Shown: positions 43,583 through 52,808 of the stretch, piece by piece
Layout: each line of letters opens with the position of its first letter
How positions within the stretch are numbered: the first letter of the stretch is position 1
Assembly: GCF_013116825.1 (NCBI RefSeq)
Contig: NZ_JABFNS010000013.1
Location: forward strand, 1-64,000
Source of the DNA: Myxococcus xanthus
Lineage (GTDB): Bacteria > Myxococcota > Myxococcia > Myxococcales > Myxococcaceae
DNA length: 64,000 nucleotides
Direction: 5' to 3'
The notes under the pieces: generated by a model
What the model was told of the DNA's origin: nothing
Seen by the model: the letters and a program-made list of their open reading frames with translations, nothing else
Database searches by the model: none
Made by a program: the position numbers and the translations under genes

Positions 43583-44237
43583 TCCGCACCGCCTCCCGGC
43601 CGCCCTGCTCCACCACGTCACCGTGGCACACCACCACGCGCTCCACGTCCCAGGCCTGAGCCCGCGCCAGGGACGCGCGCACAGCCTCCCGGTCCTTGAT
43701 GACGGAGCGGACCAGCAGGGTCGGCGCCAGCCGCTGCCACGCGCCGCTCAGCTTCAGGTACATACGGGTGAACCACGAACCCGTCCGGTGCACGTTGAAC
43801 GCCAGGTCGGTGACGAACAGCGTCTGGCTGGGGCGGTGGAAGAAGAGCAGCTCGTCCACCTTGGGCATCCCCTGGACGAGCACCTGGTCCAGGACGCCGG
43901 CCCAGCTGGCCTCGGCCGTGGCACCCAACTCCAGGTCGATGCGCAGGTCCGGCCGCTTGAGCCGCAGCGCCGCGGGCGCGGCCACCTTCGCGTCGGGATA
44001 GGCCGCCGCCCAGTCCTGCACGTACAGGTGGTGCATCAGGTTGGGCGCCACCAGGAAGCGCACCGGCCCGAGCGCATCCACCGCCGCCCGCGCCTCCGGA
44101 CTGCAGCGGACGGGCGAGTGGAGCCACAGCCCCCCATCCGGCAGGCGGACGGCCGTCATCCGGCCCCCCAAGTCCATCCCCCCGATGCGGAACTCCACCG
44201 CGAGCACGTGCACGTCGTCGGCCACCTGGCGAAACAT
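43563..44237 (-). CDS. DUF4336 domain protein (metallo-beta-lactamase-like)
   Basis: A 224-residue protein of the DUF4336 type, a shortened relative of the MBL fold: LHSPVRCSPEARAAVDALG, RFLVAPNLMHHLYVQDWAAAYP, ELLFFHRPSQTLFVTDLAFNV and VVVCHGDVVEQGG. Metal ligands (MHH, CHGD) are present in part. Function not established. First gene of a two-gene operon with a TetR regulator, suggesting inducible expression in response to a small molecule. Confidence 0.8.
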   Translation of the reverse strand: MFRQVADDVHVLAVEFRIGGMDLGGRMTAVRLPDGGLWLHSPVRCSPEARAAVDALGPVRFLVAPNLMHHLYVQDWAAAYPDAKVAAPAALRLKRPDLRIDLELGATAEASWAGVLDQVLVQGMPKVDELLFFHRPSQTLFVTDLAFNVHRTGSWFTRMYLKLSGAWQRLAPTLLVRSVIKDREAVRASLARAQAWDVERVVVCHGDVVEQGGREAVRNAFARF

Positions 44238-44279
44238 GACTGCCTCCTGGATGCGGATTCAACCGGCGCTCATTATTCT

Positions 44280-44290
44280 GACCGTTGGTC
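44280..44290. promoter_or_regulatory. Candidate TetR operator
   Basis: GACCGTTGGTC is a perfect palindrome with a 3-base centre, 43 bases before the DUF4336 start, next to a possible -10 (GAATAAT on the minus strand). Position and form fit an autoregulatory TetR site; the proS gene is divergent on the other side. Confidence 0.45.
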
Positions 44291-44414
44291 GAAAAACACA
44301 ATCCCGTCCAGGAAGGGACCCAGCGCCCGTCCGGGCGACGGGGCCGTTGATTTCCGGGTGGGCCCGGCGTAGGCAACCGTCCTCTTTCCACGACTTTTGA
44401 AGGGTGCTCCGCAC

Positions 44415-45848
44415 ATGGCCGAGAAGCTCACGCCCCGCGAGAAGGGCTTTTCCGAGTGGTACGTCGACCTGGTCCAGAAGGCGAAGCTCGCCGACTACTC
44501 GGACGTGAAGGGCTGCATGGTCATCCGGCCCAATGGCTATGCGCTGTGGGAGAACATGCAGCGCGTCCTGGACAAGATGTTCAAGGACCTGGGCCACAAG
44601 AACGCCTACTTCCCGCTGCTCATCCCCGAGAGCTACCTGAAGAAGGAAGCCGAGCACGTCGAGGGCTTCAACCCGCAGCTGGCCGTCGTCACCCACGCGG
44701 GTGGGTCCAAGCTGGAGGAGCCCTACGTCATCCGGCCCACCAGTGAGACCATCATCAACCGCAGCTTCGCCAAGTGGATCCAGAGCTACCGGGACCTCCC
44801 GCTGCTCTTGAACCAGTGGGCGAACGTGATGCGCTGGGAGATGCGCACGCGCCTGTTCCTGCGCACCACCGAGTTCCTCTGGCAGGAAGGCCACACCTGT
44901 CACGAGACGGAGGAGGACGCGGAGAAGGAGACCCGGCAGATGCTGGAGGTCTACCGGACCTTCGCCGAGGACTACATGGCGATGCCGGTCATGACGGGCC
45001 AGAAGTCGGAGTCCGAGCGCTTCGCCGGCGCGCTGCGCACCTACAGCATCGAAGCGATGATGCAGGACAAGAAGGCGCTGCAGGCGGGCACCAGCCACAA
45101 CCTGGGGCAGAACTTCGCCAAGGCCTTCGACACCCAGTTCCAGGGCCGCGACGGCAAGATGCACCACGTGTGGCAGACGTCCTGGGGCGTGTCCACGCGC
45201 CTCATCGGCGGCCTCATCATGACCCACTCGGATGACGCCGGCCTCATCGTCCCGCCGAAGCTGGCGGCCACGCACGTGGTCATCATCCCCATCTTCGGCA
45301 AGGCCTCCGACGCGGAGAAGGCGCAGGTGCTGGAGAAGACGAACGCGCTGGCCGCCGACCTGCGCAAGGCCGGCCTGGGCGTGGTGCTGGACGACGACGA
45401 CACCAAGAGCCCGGGCTTCAAGTACAACGAGCACGAGCTCATCGGCACGTGTCTGCGCATCGAGCTGGGCCCCAAGGACCTGGCCAAGAACTCCTGCGTC
45501 ATGGTCCGCCGCGACGTGCGCCAGAAGGAGTTCGTGTCGCTGGACGAGGCCGTGTCCAAGGCGCAGGCCATGCTGGACGCCATGCAGAAGGACCTGTTCA
45601 CCAAGGCGAAGTCCTTCCGCGACTCGCACACCTTCGAGGTCAACTCCTACGAGGAGCTGAAGGAGAAGGCGGACCAGGGCTTCCTGCTGGCGCACTGGAA
45701 CCTGGACCCCAAGGTGGAGGCGCGCATCAAGGAGGAGACGGGCCTGACGACGCGCTGCCGTCCCTTCGACCTCAAGCAGGAGCCGGGCAAGTGCGTCGTC
45801 ACCGGCGAGCCTTCGCCGGGCCGCATCGTGTTCTCCAAGGCGTACTGA
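44415..45848 (+). CDS. proS: Prolyl-tRNA synthetase, archaeal/eukaryotic-type
   Basis: A 477-residue class II synthetase without the ~180-residue editing insertion of typical bacterial ProRS, so it is the shorter archaeal/eukaryotic-like form. Motif 2 lies in [23 protein letters not shown] (NVMRWEMRT then FLWQEGH), motif 3 in [17 protein letters not shown], and the anticodon domain begins at VVIIPIFG. The C-terminal ProRS zinc-type domain ends in [14 protein letters not shown]. It charges tRNA-Pro. ATG 44415 begins [18 protein letters not shown] 44397 is unlikely. Strong hairpins follow. Confidence 0.95.
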
Positions 45849-45865
45849 GCCCCAGTCACGTCAGG

Positions 45866-45934
45866 GCCGGCGGCAGGGCACGACACCGCCCGCCGCCGGC
45901 TCGAACTGGAAGGCGCCCCCGCGGCGCTTCCAGT
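45866..45934 (+). terminator. Two strong hairpins after proS
   Basis: GCCGGCGGC (45866-45874) pairs with GCCGCCGGC (45892-45900). Directly after, ACTGGAAG (45905-45912) pairs with CTTCCAGT (45927-45934), with GCGCC/GGCGC-type pairing inside. Tandem terminators are likely. Confidence 0.6.
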
Positions 45935-46027
45935 GCCACCGGATACGCGTGGGGCGCTCCCACCGGCTCCTGTGCTGAAGGGAATCGACGGACTGTGTCT
46001 CGCTCATGATGTCAGGAGCCGTGAGCC

Positions 46028-46585
46028 ATGCGCCTGTTCACCGCCGTCACCCTGGGGCCCGCCATCGAAGCGCGCGCCACCGAGGAGTTGCACCGGCTGC
46101 GCCCCCTGGCCCCCCAGGCTCGCTGGGTGAAGCTGGAGGGCCTGCACCTCACGCTCGTGTTCCTCGGGGACGTGGATGACGCACGCCTGCCCGCCATTCA
46201 CGACGCCCTGACGCCGATTGGAGCTCGGCATTCCCCCTTCGTGCTGTCTGTCGTCGGTGGCGGCGCTTTTGGCGCGCCCGCCCACCCACGCGTGCTCTGG
46301 GCGGATGTGTGCGGCGCCACGGACGCGCTGAAGGCCTTGCAGGCGGATACCGCTCGGGTGCTCCAGCCGCTCGGCTTCGAGCCCGAGCATCGCGAGTACA
46401 CCGCGCACCTCACGCTGGCCCGCGCGAAACACCCGCGCGGAGACGCCGCCCTCCTCGCATGCGTCCAGGCGCTCAAGGACACGTCACTGGGCGAGGGGCG
46501 TGTGGACCAACTGGTGCTTTTCGAGAGCAAGGGCGGCCATTACCTGCCCCGATTGGAGGTGCCCCTCACCCGCCCGCCGGGGTAG
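46028..46585 (+). CDS. thpR: RNA 2',3'-cyclic phosphodiesterase ThpR
   Basis: A 185-residue 2H phosphoesterase with both HxTx motifs: HLTL at 40-43 and HLTL at 127-130, spaced as in ThpR/LigT. It opens 2',3'-cyclic phosphates in RNA; E. coli LigT can also ligate tRNA halves. AGGAG lies nine bases before ATG 46028. Stand-alone gene after the proS terminators. Confidence 0.92.
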   Translation: MRLFTAVTLGPAIEARATEELHRLRPLAPQARWVKLEGLHLTLVFLGDVDDARLPAIHDALTPIGARHSPFVLSVVGGGAFGAPAHPRVLWADVCGATDALKALQADTARVLQPLGFEPEHREYTAHLTLARAKHPRGDAALLACVQALKDTSLGEGRVDQLVLFESKGGHYLPRLEVPLTRPPG

Positions 46586-46664
46586 CGGCTCCCTCGTGAC
46601 GGCTGGCATCCCGGCTGCACTCTCCGCACGCCGGAAGCAGCCAGGCACCTGAAAGGACTCGCCA

Positions 46665-47282
46665 ATGCGGTGGATGGTCATGCTGATGGTGTGGTTCGGC
46701 GCCCACAACGCGGTCGCGGCGCCACATGAGGGGCTGGAGGCCCGGTTGCAGACGGGAGACATCGTCCTGCACACCTCGCGCTCCTCGCAGTCACAGGCCA
46801 TCCAGAAGGCCACGCAGAGCCCCCTGTCCCATGTGGGCATGGTGGAGGTGACCGAACAGGGCGCGTGGGTCGTGGAGGCCGTGCAGCCGGTGCAGCGAAT
46901 CCGGTTCTCGAAGTGGAAGGCCCGGGGCGTGAAGGGCGACATCCTCGTCCTACGCCCGCGAGAACTGAGCGATGCGCAGCGCCAGCAGGCGGTGACGGCG
47001 GCCAAGGCGCACCTGGGCAAGCCCTATGACTGGCACTTCGGCTGGGGGGACGACGCGATGTACTGCTCGGAGCTGGTGCGCAAGGCCTACGCCCAGGGGG
47101 CGGGCTTGGAATATGGGAAAATGGAGCGGCTGGACTCGCTCCGCGTGAAGGGCCTGGAGCAGCAGCTCCGCGAACGTTACGGGAAGCGGGTTCCCCTGGA
47201 TTTGCAGTTGGTGACGCCCGCCAGCATCGCCGCGGATGTACGCCTGGACGTGGTCCACTCCGACTTCCCGTCCGTGAGGTAG
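46665..47282 (+). CDS. YiiX/YebB-like NlpC/P60-family cysteine hydrolase
   Basis: A 205-residue exported protein. Signal peptide (MVMLMVWFGAHNAVAA) then GDIVLHTSRSSQSQAIQKAT, the permuted NlpC/P60 (PPPDE-like) fold with His56 in SPLSHVGMVEV and Cys134 in MYCSELVRKAY. YiiX-type enzymes cleave amide or ester bonds in lipids or peptidoglycan. AAAGGA precedes ATG 46665. The exact substrate cannot be inferred. Confidence 0.87.
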   Translation: MRWMVMLMVWFGAHNAVAAPHEGLEARLQTGDIVLHTSRSSQSQAIQKATQSPLSHVGMVEVTEQGAWVVEAVQPVQRIRFSKWKARGVKGDILVLRPRELSDAQRQQAVTAAKAHLGKPYDWHFGWGDDAMYCSELVRKAYAQGAGLEYGKMERLDSLRVKGLEQQLRERYGKRVPLDLQLVTPASIAADVRLDVVHSDFPSVR

Positions 47283-47335
47283 GCGCGGGCTCGCGAGGAT
47301 GCAGCGGCGGGGCACGGACGCGATAGAGTGTCGGC

Positions 47336-49399
47336 ATGCGACGCGTTCTGGTGCTCCTCCCTCTCCTCGCGCTGGCCAACTGTAAGAAGGACGAAAGCCC
47401 TGGCGCAGCCAAAGTCACGGTGGATTACTCGGGCTTTCTGCCTGGCTGCGTGCAGGTGAACGCACGCGACGAGGGCAGCGGCAAGGAGCTCTCCACCACC
47501 GTCGCCGGCAAGGGCGAGCGCACCGGCGGCTCGCTGACGGTCGCGGTGATTGCGCCCAGCGGCTGGGGCTCGACCATCCAGGTGGAGGCGCGCGCCTTCG
47601 AGCAGACCTGTGAGGCCGCGAGCCCCGTGGTGACGCGGTCCACGTCCGTGACGTTGACGCCAGGAACCCCCGTCCCGGTGGCCCTGTCCCTCCAGGCGAC
47701 GGATGGAGACGGCGACGGGTACGTCTCCGTGCTCACGGGCGGCACGGACTGCAATGACACCAACCCGGACATCCGCCCGGGCGCAACGGAGCGCTGCAAC
47801 GACGTCGACGACAACTGCAACGGTCAGTCGGACACGGTGGAGCTGCGCCTGGGCCAGAGCTGCACGGAGGGCCAAGGCTGTGAGGGCGTCCGTGCGTGCG
47901 GTGGGAACGGCGAGGTCCTCTGCAACATGCCACTGGCCGCGTATGCCTACCCTGACGTGGACCAGGACGGCCACGGCGACCGGAACGCCGCTCCCGTCGC
48001 ATTCTGCTCCGGTATCCCGCAGGGCTATGTCGTGAGCCCGGCGGACGACTGCAACGACAACAACGCCAGCATCCGGCCAGGAGCGACGGAGCTCTGCAAC
48101 GGCGTCGACGACAACTGCAACGACCAGATTGACGAGACCTTCCCCGACCTCGGCACGGCGTGCACCGCGGATGCCCAGTGTGCCGGCGTCTACGTCTGCG
48201 ACGCCTCGGGCATCGCCACCACCTGCCAGGCCGCGGCGACGCCCACCGACTGGTTCCTGGACGGCGACGGAGACACCTTTGGTGATGGCACGGCCGTGTC
48301 GTCCTGCGTCTCGCCTGGCGCGAGCTACGTCGAGGTTGGTGGTGACTGCAACGACGGAAACCCGTTCACCTACCCTGGCGCGCCGGAGCTGTGCGACGGC
48401 CTGGACAACAACTGCGACGGGAATGCCGAAGGCCCCGAGGTCTGCCCGAGCGGCGGTGCCAGTTGGGCAGCCCGCACCGTGGGCGCGAGCGATCAGGAGT
48501 GGCGCTCCATCTTCACGGAAGCTCCAGGCGACGTGAGTGTCTCAGGTAACCAGGGCGGGACCGCGATACTCAAGCCGCCCTCATCCACGTTCCAGACCAA
48601 CGCGACCAACTGCGGCGACAACAACAGGGGCTGGAACGCCGTCTGGGCGGACATGGCCAACCTGGGCCGCCTCTACCTCGGCTCATCGGGAGGCAGCCTC
48701 TCCTTCCTGGATAGGTCGGAGAATGCCTGCACCGAGACAAACACCATCGGCCGGTGGGTGAAAGGGCTCGTCGGCTTCCGACACGAAGGAACCCTGGAGA
48801 TTCATGGAGTCACCGAGAACTCCGGCACGGGGGGGCAGGGACTGACATTCAAGTGGACTGGAGGTAGCAGCTCCAGCGCGTTGAGCTTCGGCCCCGCCGC
48901 AGTCGCGCCGCTATTCGACATTCACGGCCGTTCCCGTGCAGTGATGTTCGCGGTAGGCGGCCTCGACAATGGAGGAAACAGGGGACGCATCCACCGGTTC
49001 AACCCCTCCTCCGGGCAGTGGCAGTCAGAGAGCGTGGAAGCCGCCATCTCAGGCATGGGCCGGCTCCGCGGCGTCTGGGTGGTGAATGACAAGCTCGCCT
49101 TCGCCGTGGGCGAAAGAATGAACAGTGCGAACACCGTCCTCCAGTGGGACGGAAGCACCTGGAGCAGGATGTCCTCCTTCCCCAACACGCAAAGCGAGAC
49201 CCTGACCTCCGTCATCGCCTTTGGTTCGAAGTCGGTCTACGTGACCGCATACAACGGACGCATCTACCGGTATGACGGCACGGGGTGGCAGATCGTCTTC
49301 GAGAACACGAGCCTGCGCTTCAACGACATCGCCGGCACCAGTCCCGCGGACCTCTGGGTCGCGGGCAACGCGGGCCAGATTCTCCACTGGCCCCAGTAA
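47336..49399 (+). CDS. MopE-like lipoprotein with putative metal-binding repeats
   Basis: A 687-residue lipoprotein (lipobox LANC, Cys16). Three copies of the MopE/putative-metal-binding motif appear: DCNDTNPDIRPGATERCNDV, DCNDNNASIRPGATELCNGV and DCNDGNPFTYPGAPELCDGL, each followed by DDNCN or DNNCD. They lie at about DNA 47745-47835, 48045-48135 and 48345-48430. Each is preceded by a DGDGDGY-type calcium loop. The last ~310 residues form WD/kelch-like repeats (WNAVWADMANLGRLYLG, VWVVNDKLAFAVGE, DLWVAGNAGQILHW), a beta-propeller. MopE of Methylococcus binds copper; binding here is inferred. Likely a cell-surface protein. Confidence 0.85.
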   Translation: MRRVLVLLPLLALANCKKDESPGAAKVTVDYSGFLPGCVQVNARDEGSGKELSTTVAGKGERTGGSLTVAVIAPSGWGSTIQVEARAFEQTCEAASPVVTRSTSVTLTPGTPVPVALSLQATDGDGDGYVSVLTGGTDCNDTNPDIRPGATERCNDVDDNCNGQSDTVELRLGQSCTEGQGCEGVRACGGNGEVLCNMPLAAYAYPDVDQDGHGDRNAAPVAFCSGIPQGYVVSPADDCNDNNASIRPGATELCNGVDDNCNDQIDETFPDLGTACTADAQCAGVYVCDASGIATTCQAAATPTDWFLDGDGDTFGDGTAVSSCVSPGASYVEVGGDCNDGNPFTYPGAPELCDGLDNNCDGNAEGPEVCPSGGASWAARTVGASDQEWRSIFTEAPGDVSVSGNQGGTAILKPPSSTFQTNATNCGDNNRGWNAVWADMANLGRLYLGSSGGSLSFLDRSENACTETNTIGRWVKGLVGFRHEGTLEIHGVTENSGTGGQGLTFKWTGGSSSSALSFGPAAVAPLFDIHGRSRAVMFAVGGLDNGGNRGRIHRFNPSSGQWQSESVEAAISGMGRLRGVWVVNDKLAFAVGERMNSANTVLQWDGSTWSRMSSFPNTQSETLTSVIAFGSKSVYVTAYNGRIYRYDGTGWQIVFENTSLRFNDIAGTSPADLWVAGNAGQILHWPQ

Positions 49400-49405
49400 A
49401 CCGGC

Positions 49406-50173
49406 TCACGTCACCCGCCGCGCCACCACGAAGCGGCGGGTGAACGGGAACGGCGTCCCATACGGCTGCGCGGGATAGGACTCGCGCAGCAACGGGCGCA
49501 GCGTCTCCACGAAGGCGCGCGCCTCCTCCTCTCCGAGCGCCGCGAGCACGGGCCGCAGCGTCGTCCCCAGCAGCCACTCCAGCACCGCGTCCTCGCCCGG
49601 GAGCACGTGCAGGTACGTCGTCTCCCAGGCCTCCACCGTCAGCCCCAGGCCGAACAGCCAGGACACATACACAGGCAGGGACTCCACCGGCCTGCGCCGC
49701 GCGGGCGCCACCACGGAGGCGAAGCGCGGCAAGGCCCGCACCTCGTCGACACGCCGGTGCGAAGGCGCCTCGAAGTTGGCCGGCACCTGGAAGGCCAGCA
49801 CCCCGCCGGGCGCCAGCTTCGCCACCAACCGCCTGAGCAACACCTCATGGTCCGGCAGCCAGTGCAGCGCCGCATTGGACACGAGCACGTCCAGCGGCGC
49901 GGGGGGCTCCCAGTCCGCGAGGTCCGCTACCTCGAAACGCACCGAGCCCACGGACGCACCGCGACGGGCCGCCTCAATCATCTCCGAGGACGCATCCACA
50001 CCGGACACCAAGGCGGACGGCCAGCGCTCGGCCAACACACGCGTGAGGTCCCCGGCGCCACACCCCAGGTCCGCGACCTGGGAGGGCGTCGCCGAGTCCA
50101 CCCGCGACAGCAAATCGAAGAAGGGACGCTTCCGCTCGTCGCGAAAGCGCGAGTACTGCGCCGGGTCCCACAT
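49406..50173 (-). CDS. tam: Trans-aconitate 2-methyltransferase-like enzyme
   Basis: A 255-residue SAM methyltransferase. It opens WDPAQYSRFRDERKRPFFDLL, then SAM motif VADLGCGAGDLTRVLAERWP, VSGVDASSEMIEAAR, and SNAALHWLPDHEVLL, which is the Tam pattern. The enzyme removes the toxic tautomer trans-aconitate by methylating it. AGGAGG lies five bases before ATG 50173. It converges with the MopE-like gene, six bases apart. Confidence 0.85.
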   Translation of the reverse strand: MWDPAQYSRFRDERKRPFFDLLSRVDSATPSQVADLGCGAGDLTRVLAERWPSALVSGVDASSEMIEAARRGASVGSVRFEVADLADWEPPAPLDVLVSNAALHWLPDHEVLLRRLVAKLAPGGVLAFQVPANFEAPSHRRVDEVRALPRFASVVAPARRRPVESLPVYVSWLFGLGLTVEAWETTYLHVLPGEDAVLEWLLGTTLRPVLAALGEEEARAFVETLRPLLRESYPAQPYGTPFPFTRRFVVARRVT

Positions 50174-50273
50174 GGCGGCCTCCTGTCACGGGAGAGCCTA
50201 ACGCCCAGGGTCCTTCAGCGCGGTATCGCGGGACACGCTCCCCAGGGAGGAAGCGTGTCCCCGGGACAGCAAA

Positions 50274-51020
50274 CTACTTGGCGCGGCGGCGACGGGCGCC
50301 CGCGTCCGGCGCGCTCCCGGCATCCTCGCCACCCTCCACGGCGGCGCCGGTGCCGTCGGCCGCATCGGCCGTCCCGGCGTCCGTGCCCGCGTCGGCCTCC
50401 GGGAGCTCAATCTTCGGCGGCGGGTTCACCAGCGTGAGCGAGGTGAGGAACTCATCCGCGCCCGGCGCGCCGATGCCCGCGTTGTAGACGGTGATGAGGT
50501 TGTAGACGCGCGGCCCCACCAGGAAGCTGCGGCCCTTCACCTCGCCGCTGGGCGACGCCAGCATGTACGCCTTGCCCGGGTAGCCATCCAGGGTGATGTC
50601 CTCGGAGCTCTTCAGCTCACCACCCACCTGCCCGGCGATGCCCTGGATGCCGCCGTTGATGAGCGCCTCGGCGGGCACCGTGGCGACAAACGCCTCCGGG
50701 TAGTCCACCGCGTTGACGATATAGCTGACACCGCCCTCATTGGCCGCGTACGTGACGAGCGTGGCCTTGTCCGTCCGCTTCGGCAGGGCGGCCTCGCTGC
50801 GCTGCGCCTGCGGCGGGGGCCCCGGCAGCTTCACGGTGAAGCCCTCGGGAGCCTCCAGGACGTTGAACGCGACGGCGGGGGTCTCTTCACCACCCTCGTT
50901 GGCGACCTCCTCGATGGTCGAGGTGGCTTCCCGGTTATCGGGCTTCTGCTGACCGGCGCACGCGGCGGCAATCAGCGACAGGGTGGCGAGGCTGGCGACA
51001 AGGCGGGACAACGGGGACAT
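50274..51020 (-). CDS. Lipoprotein, unknown
   Basis: A 248-residue lipoprotein: SPLSRLVASLATLSLIAAACAG gives lipobox IAAAC. The mature part has a PsbP/LpqN-like middle (EGFTVKLPGPPPQAQRSEAAL, GGVSYIVNAVDYPEAFV, EDITLDGYPGKAYML) and an acidic/Ala-rich tail (ADAGTDAGTADAADGTGAAV) ending GARRRRAK. ATG 51020 has AGGAAG at good spacing; the GTG at 51026 is too close to it. The Shine-Dalgarno sits in the loop of a small ACACT/AGTGT hairpin. Function unknown. Confidence 0.78.
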   Translation of the reverse strand: MSPLSRLVASLATLSLIAAACAGQQKPDNREATSTIEEVANEGGEETPAVAFNVLEAPEGFTVKLPGPPPQAQRSEAALPKRTDKATLVTYAANEGGVSYIVNAVDYPEAFVATVPAEALINGGIQGIAGQVGGELKSSEDITLDGYPGKAYMLASPSGEVKGRSFLVGPRVYNLITVYNAGIGAPGADEFLTSLTLVNPPPKIELPEADAGTDAGTADAADGTGAAVEGGEDAGSAPDAGARRRRAK

Positions 51021-51171
51021 GGGCACACTTCCTGAGTGTGGTTGAACGCAGTGCGTCGACGGACGCTAGACGAACTTCCTGGTTGCTGACTACCCGACTT
51101 TGGGAGGGGAGCCAGTTTCATTGCGCGCCGGACTCTACCGGAGCGTCGGCGAGAGGACGTAGCGCCGTCCA

Positions 51172-51927
51172 CTACTCGCCGAGATACGCACGCCGGACCT
51201 CCGCGCTCTCCAGGAGCGCCTTGCCCGGCCCCGCCATCACGACCTCGCCCGTCTCCAACACATAGCCGTAGTGCGCGGCGTTGAGCGCCAGGTGGGCGTT
51301 CTGCTCCACCAACAGCACGCTCACGCCCGTGGCATTTACCTCGCGCAGGGTGCGGAAGATGGCCTCCGTCACCTGCGGCGCCAACCCCAGCGAAGGCTCA
51401 TCCAACAGCAGCAGCTGCGGCTTGCTGAGCAGCGCGCGAGCAATGGCCAGCATCTGCTGCTCGCCGCCCGACAGCGTCCCGGCCATCTGCTTGCGGCGCT
51501 CCTTGAGCACCGGGAAGAGCGTGAAGCTCTTCTCCAGGTCCTGCTGGATGCCGGAGGTGTCCGTGCGCAGGTACGCACCCAGCTCCAGGTTCTCCTGGAC
51601 GGACATGTTGGGGAACACGCCCCGGCCTTCCGGCGCGTGCGCCATGCCGCGCGGCACCAGCTGGTGCGCCTTCATGGCCGTGGTGTCGTGCCCGTTGAAC
51701 TGGATGCGTCCAGCGCTGGGCTTGAGCATGCCGCTCACCGCGCGCAGGGTGCTCGTCTTGCCCGCGCCGTTGGCGCCGATGAGGGCCACCACCTCGCCCT
51801 TGCCCACCGTCAGCGACACACCCTTGAGCGCCTGGATGGCGCCGTAGTGCACCTTGATGCCGTCCACCGACAGCAGCGGCGGGAAGGACTGGCGCTCCCC
51901 CAGCGTCTTCACCTGCGCGTCGCTCAC
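51172..51927 (-). CDS. livF: Branched-chain amino acid ABC transporter ATPase LivF
   Basis: A 251-residue ABC ATPase: Walker A GANGAGKT, GMAHAPEGRGVFPNMSVQEN (the LivF Q-loop region), signature LSGGEQQMLAIARAL, Walker B LLLLDEPSLGLAP. One of the two ATPases of the HAAT importer. GTG 51927 overlaps the livG stop by four bases (GTGA). Last gene of livJHMGF. Confidence 0.95.
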   Translation of the reverse strand: MSDAQVKTLGERQSFPPLLSVDGIKVHYGAIQALKGVSLTVGKGEVVALIGANGAGKTSTLRAVSGMLKPSAGRIQFNGHDTTAMKAHQLVPRGMAHAPEGRGVFPNMSVQENLELGAYLRTDTSGIQQDLEKSFTLFPVLKERRKQMAGTLSGGEQQMLAIARALLSKPQLLLLDEPSLGLAPQVTEAIFRTLREVNATGVSVLLVEQNAHLALNAAHYGYVLETGEVVMAGPGKALLESAEVRRAYLGE

Positions 51928-52808
51928 GCCGCCCCTCCGTGACTCTCCAGATAGCTGTCGCCCAGGTACGCCTCGATGACCTTCCGGTCGCTGCGCACCT
52001 GCGCCGGAGCGCCCCGGGCAATCGTCTCGCCGTGGTCCAGCACGGTGATGCACTCGCAGATGCCCATGACCAGCTTCATGTCGTGCTCGATGACGAGCAC
52101 CCCCAGCTTGAAGTCGTCCCGGAGCTTGCGGATGAGCACCATCAGGTCCGCCTTCTCACGGGTGTTCATGCCCGCCGCGGGCTCGTCCAGCAGCAGCACC
52201 TTGGGCTGCGTGCCCAGCGCGCGCGCGATTTCCAGCCGGCGCTGCTCACCGTAAGGCAGGTTGCGAGCCTCCTCGTCGCGGCGGTGCGACAGGCCCATGA
52301 CCTCCAGCAGGTGCTCCGCCTGCTGCGTCAACTCCCGCTCCTCCTGCTGGAAGCGCGGCGTCAGCAGCAGCGCGCGCCACCAGTCGCGGTAGTTGATGAA
52401 GGCGCCCTTCATCTTCGCGCCCAACCCCACGCCTTCGGGGTGCAGCGCGCCCTGCGCCCGGCACGCCACCTTCACGTTGTCCAACGCGGTGAGCGCGCGG
52501 AACAGGCGGATGTTCTGGAAGGTGCGCGCCAGCCCCAGGTGGTTGATTTGATGCGGCAGCCACCCGTTCACCCGCTGCCCGCCCACGCGGACCTCGCCCT
52601 GGGTGGGCTGGTACACGCCGGTCAACACGTTGAACGCCGTGGACTTGCCGGCGCCGTTGGGGCCGATGAGCCCCTGCAAGTCGCCCTGCCGAACAGAGAG
52701 GTTGAAGTCCGTCAGCGCCTTGAGGCCGCCGAACTGGATGCTCACCCCGTCCGCCTGGAGCAATGGCGCTCCGGCCTCCGCCTTCGTCTCCTCCGCGGCC
52801 GCGCTCAC
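51924..52808 (-). CDS. livG: Branched-chain amino acid ABC transporter ATPase LivG
   Basis: A 294-residue ABC ATPase, longer than LivF as usual. Walker A GPNGAGKS, LARTFQNIRLFRALTALDNV, signature LPYGEQRRLEIARALG, Walker B VLLLDEPAAGMN, then VIEHDMKLVMGICECI, typical of LivG. GTG 52808 overlaps the livM stop (GTGA). A 35-residue insertion around KMKGAFINYRDWW is normal for this family. Confidence 0.95.
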   Translation of the reverse strand: MSAAAEETKAEAGAPLLQADGVSIQFGGLKALTDFNLSVRQGDLQGLIGPNGAGKSTAFNVLTGVYQPTQGEVRVGGQRVNGWLPHQINHLGLARTFQNIRLFRALTALDNVKVACRAQGALHPEGVGLGAKMKGAFINYRDWWRALLLTPRFQQEERELTQQAEHLLEVMGLSHRRDEEARNLPYGEQRRLEIARALGTQPKVLLLDEPAAGMNTREKADLMVLIRKLRDDFKLGVLVIEHDMKLVMGICECITVLDHGETIARGAPAQVRSDRKVIEAYLGDSYLESHGGAA

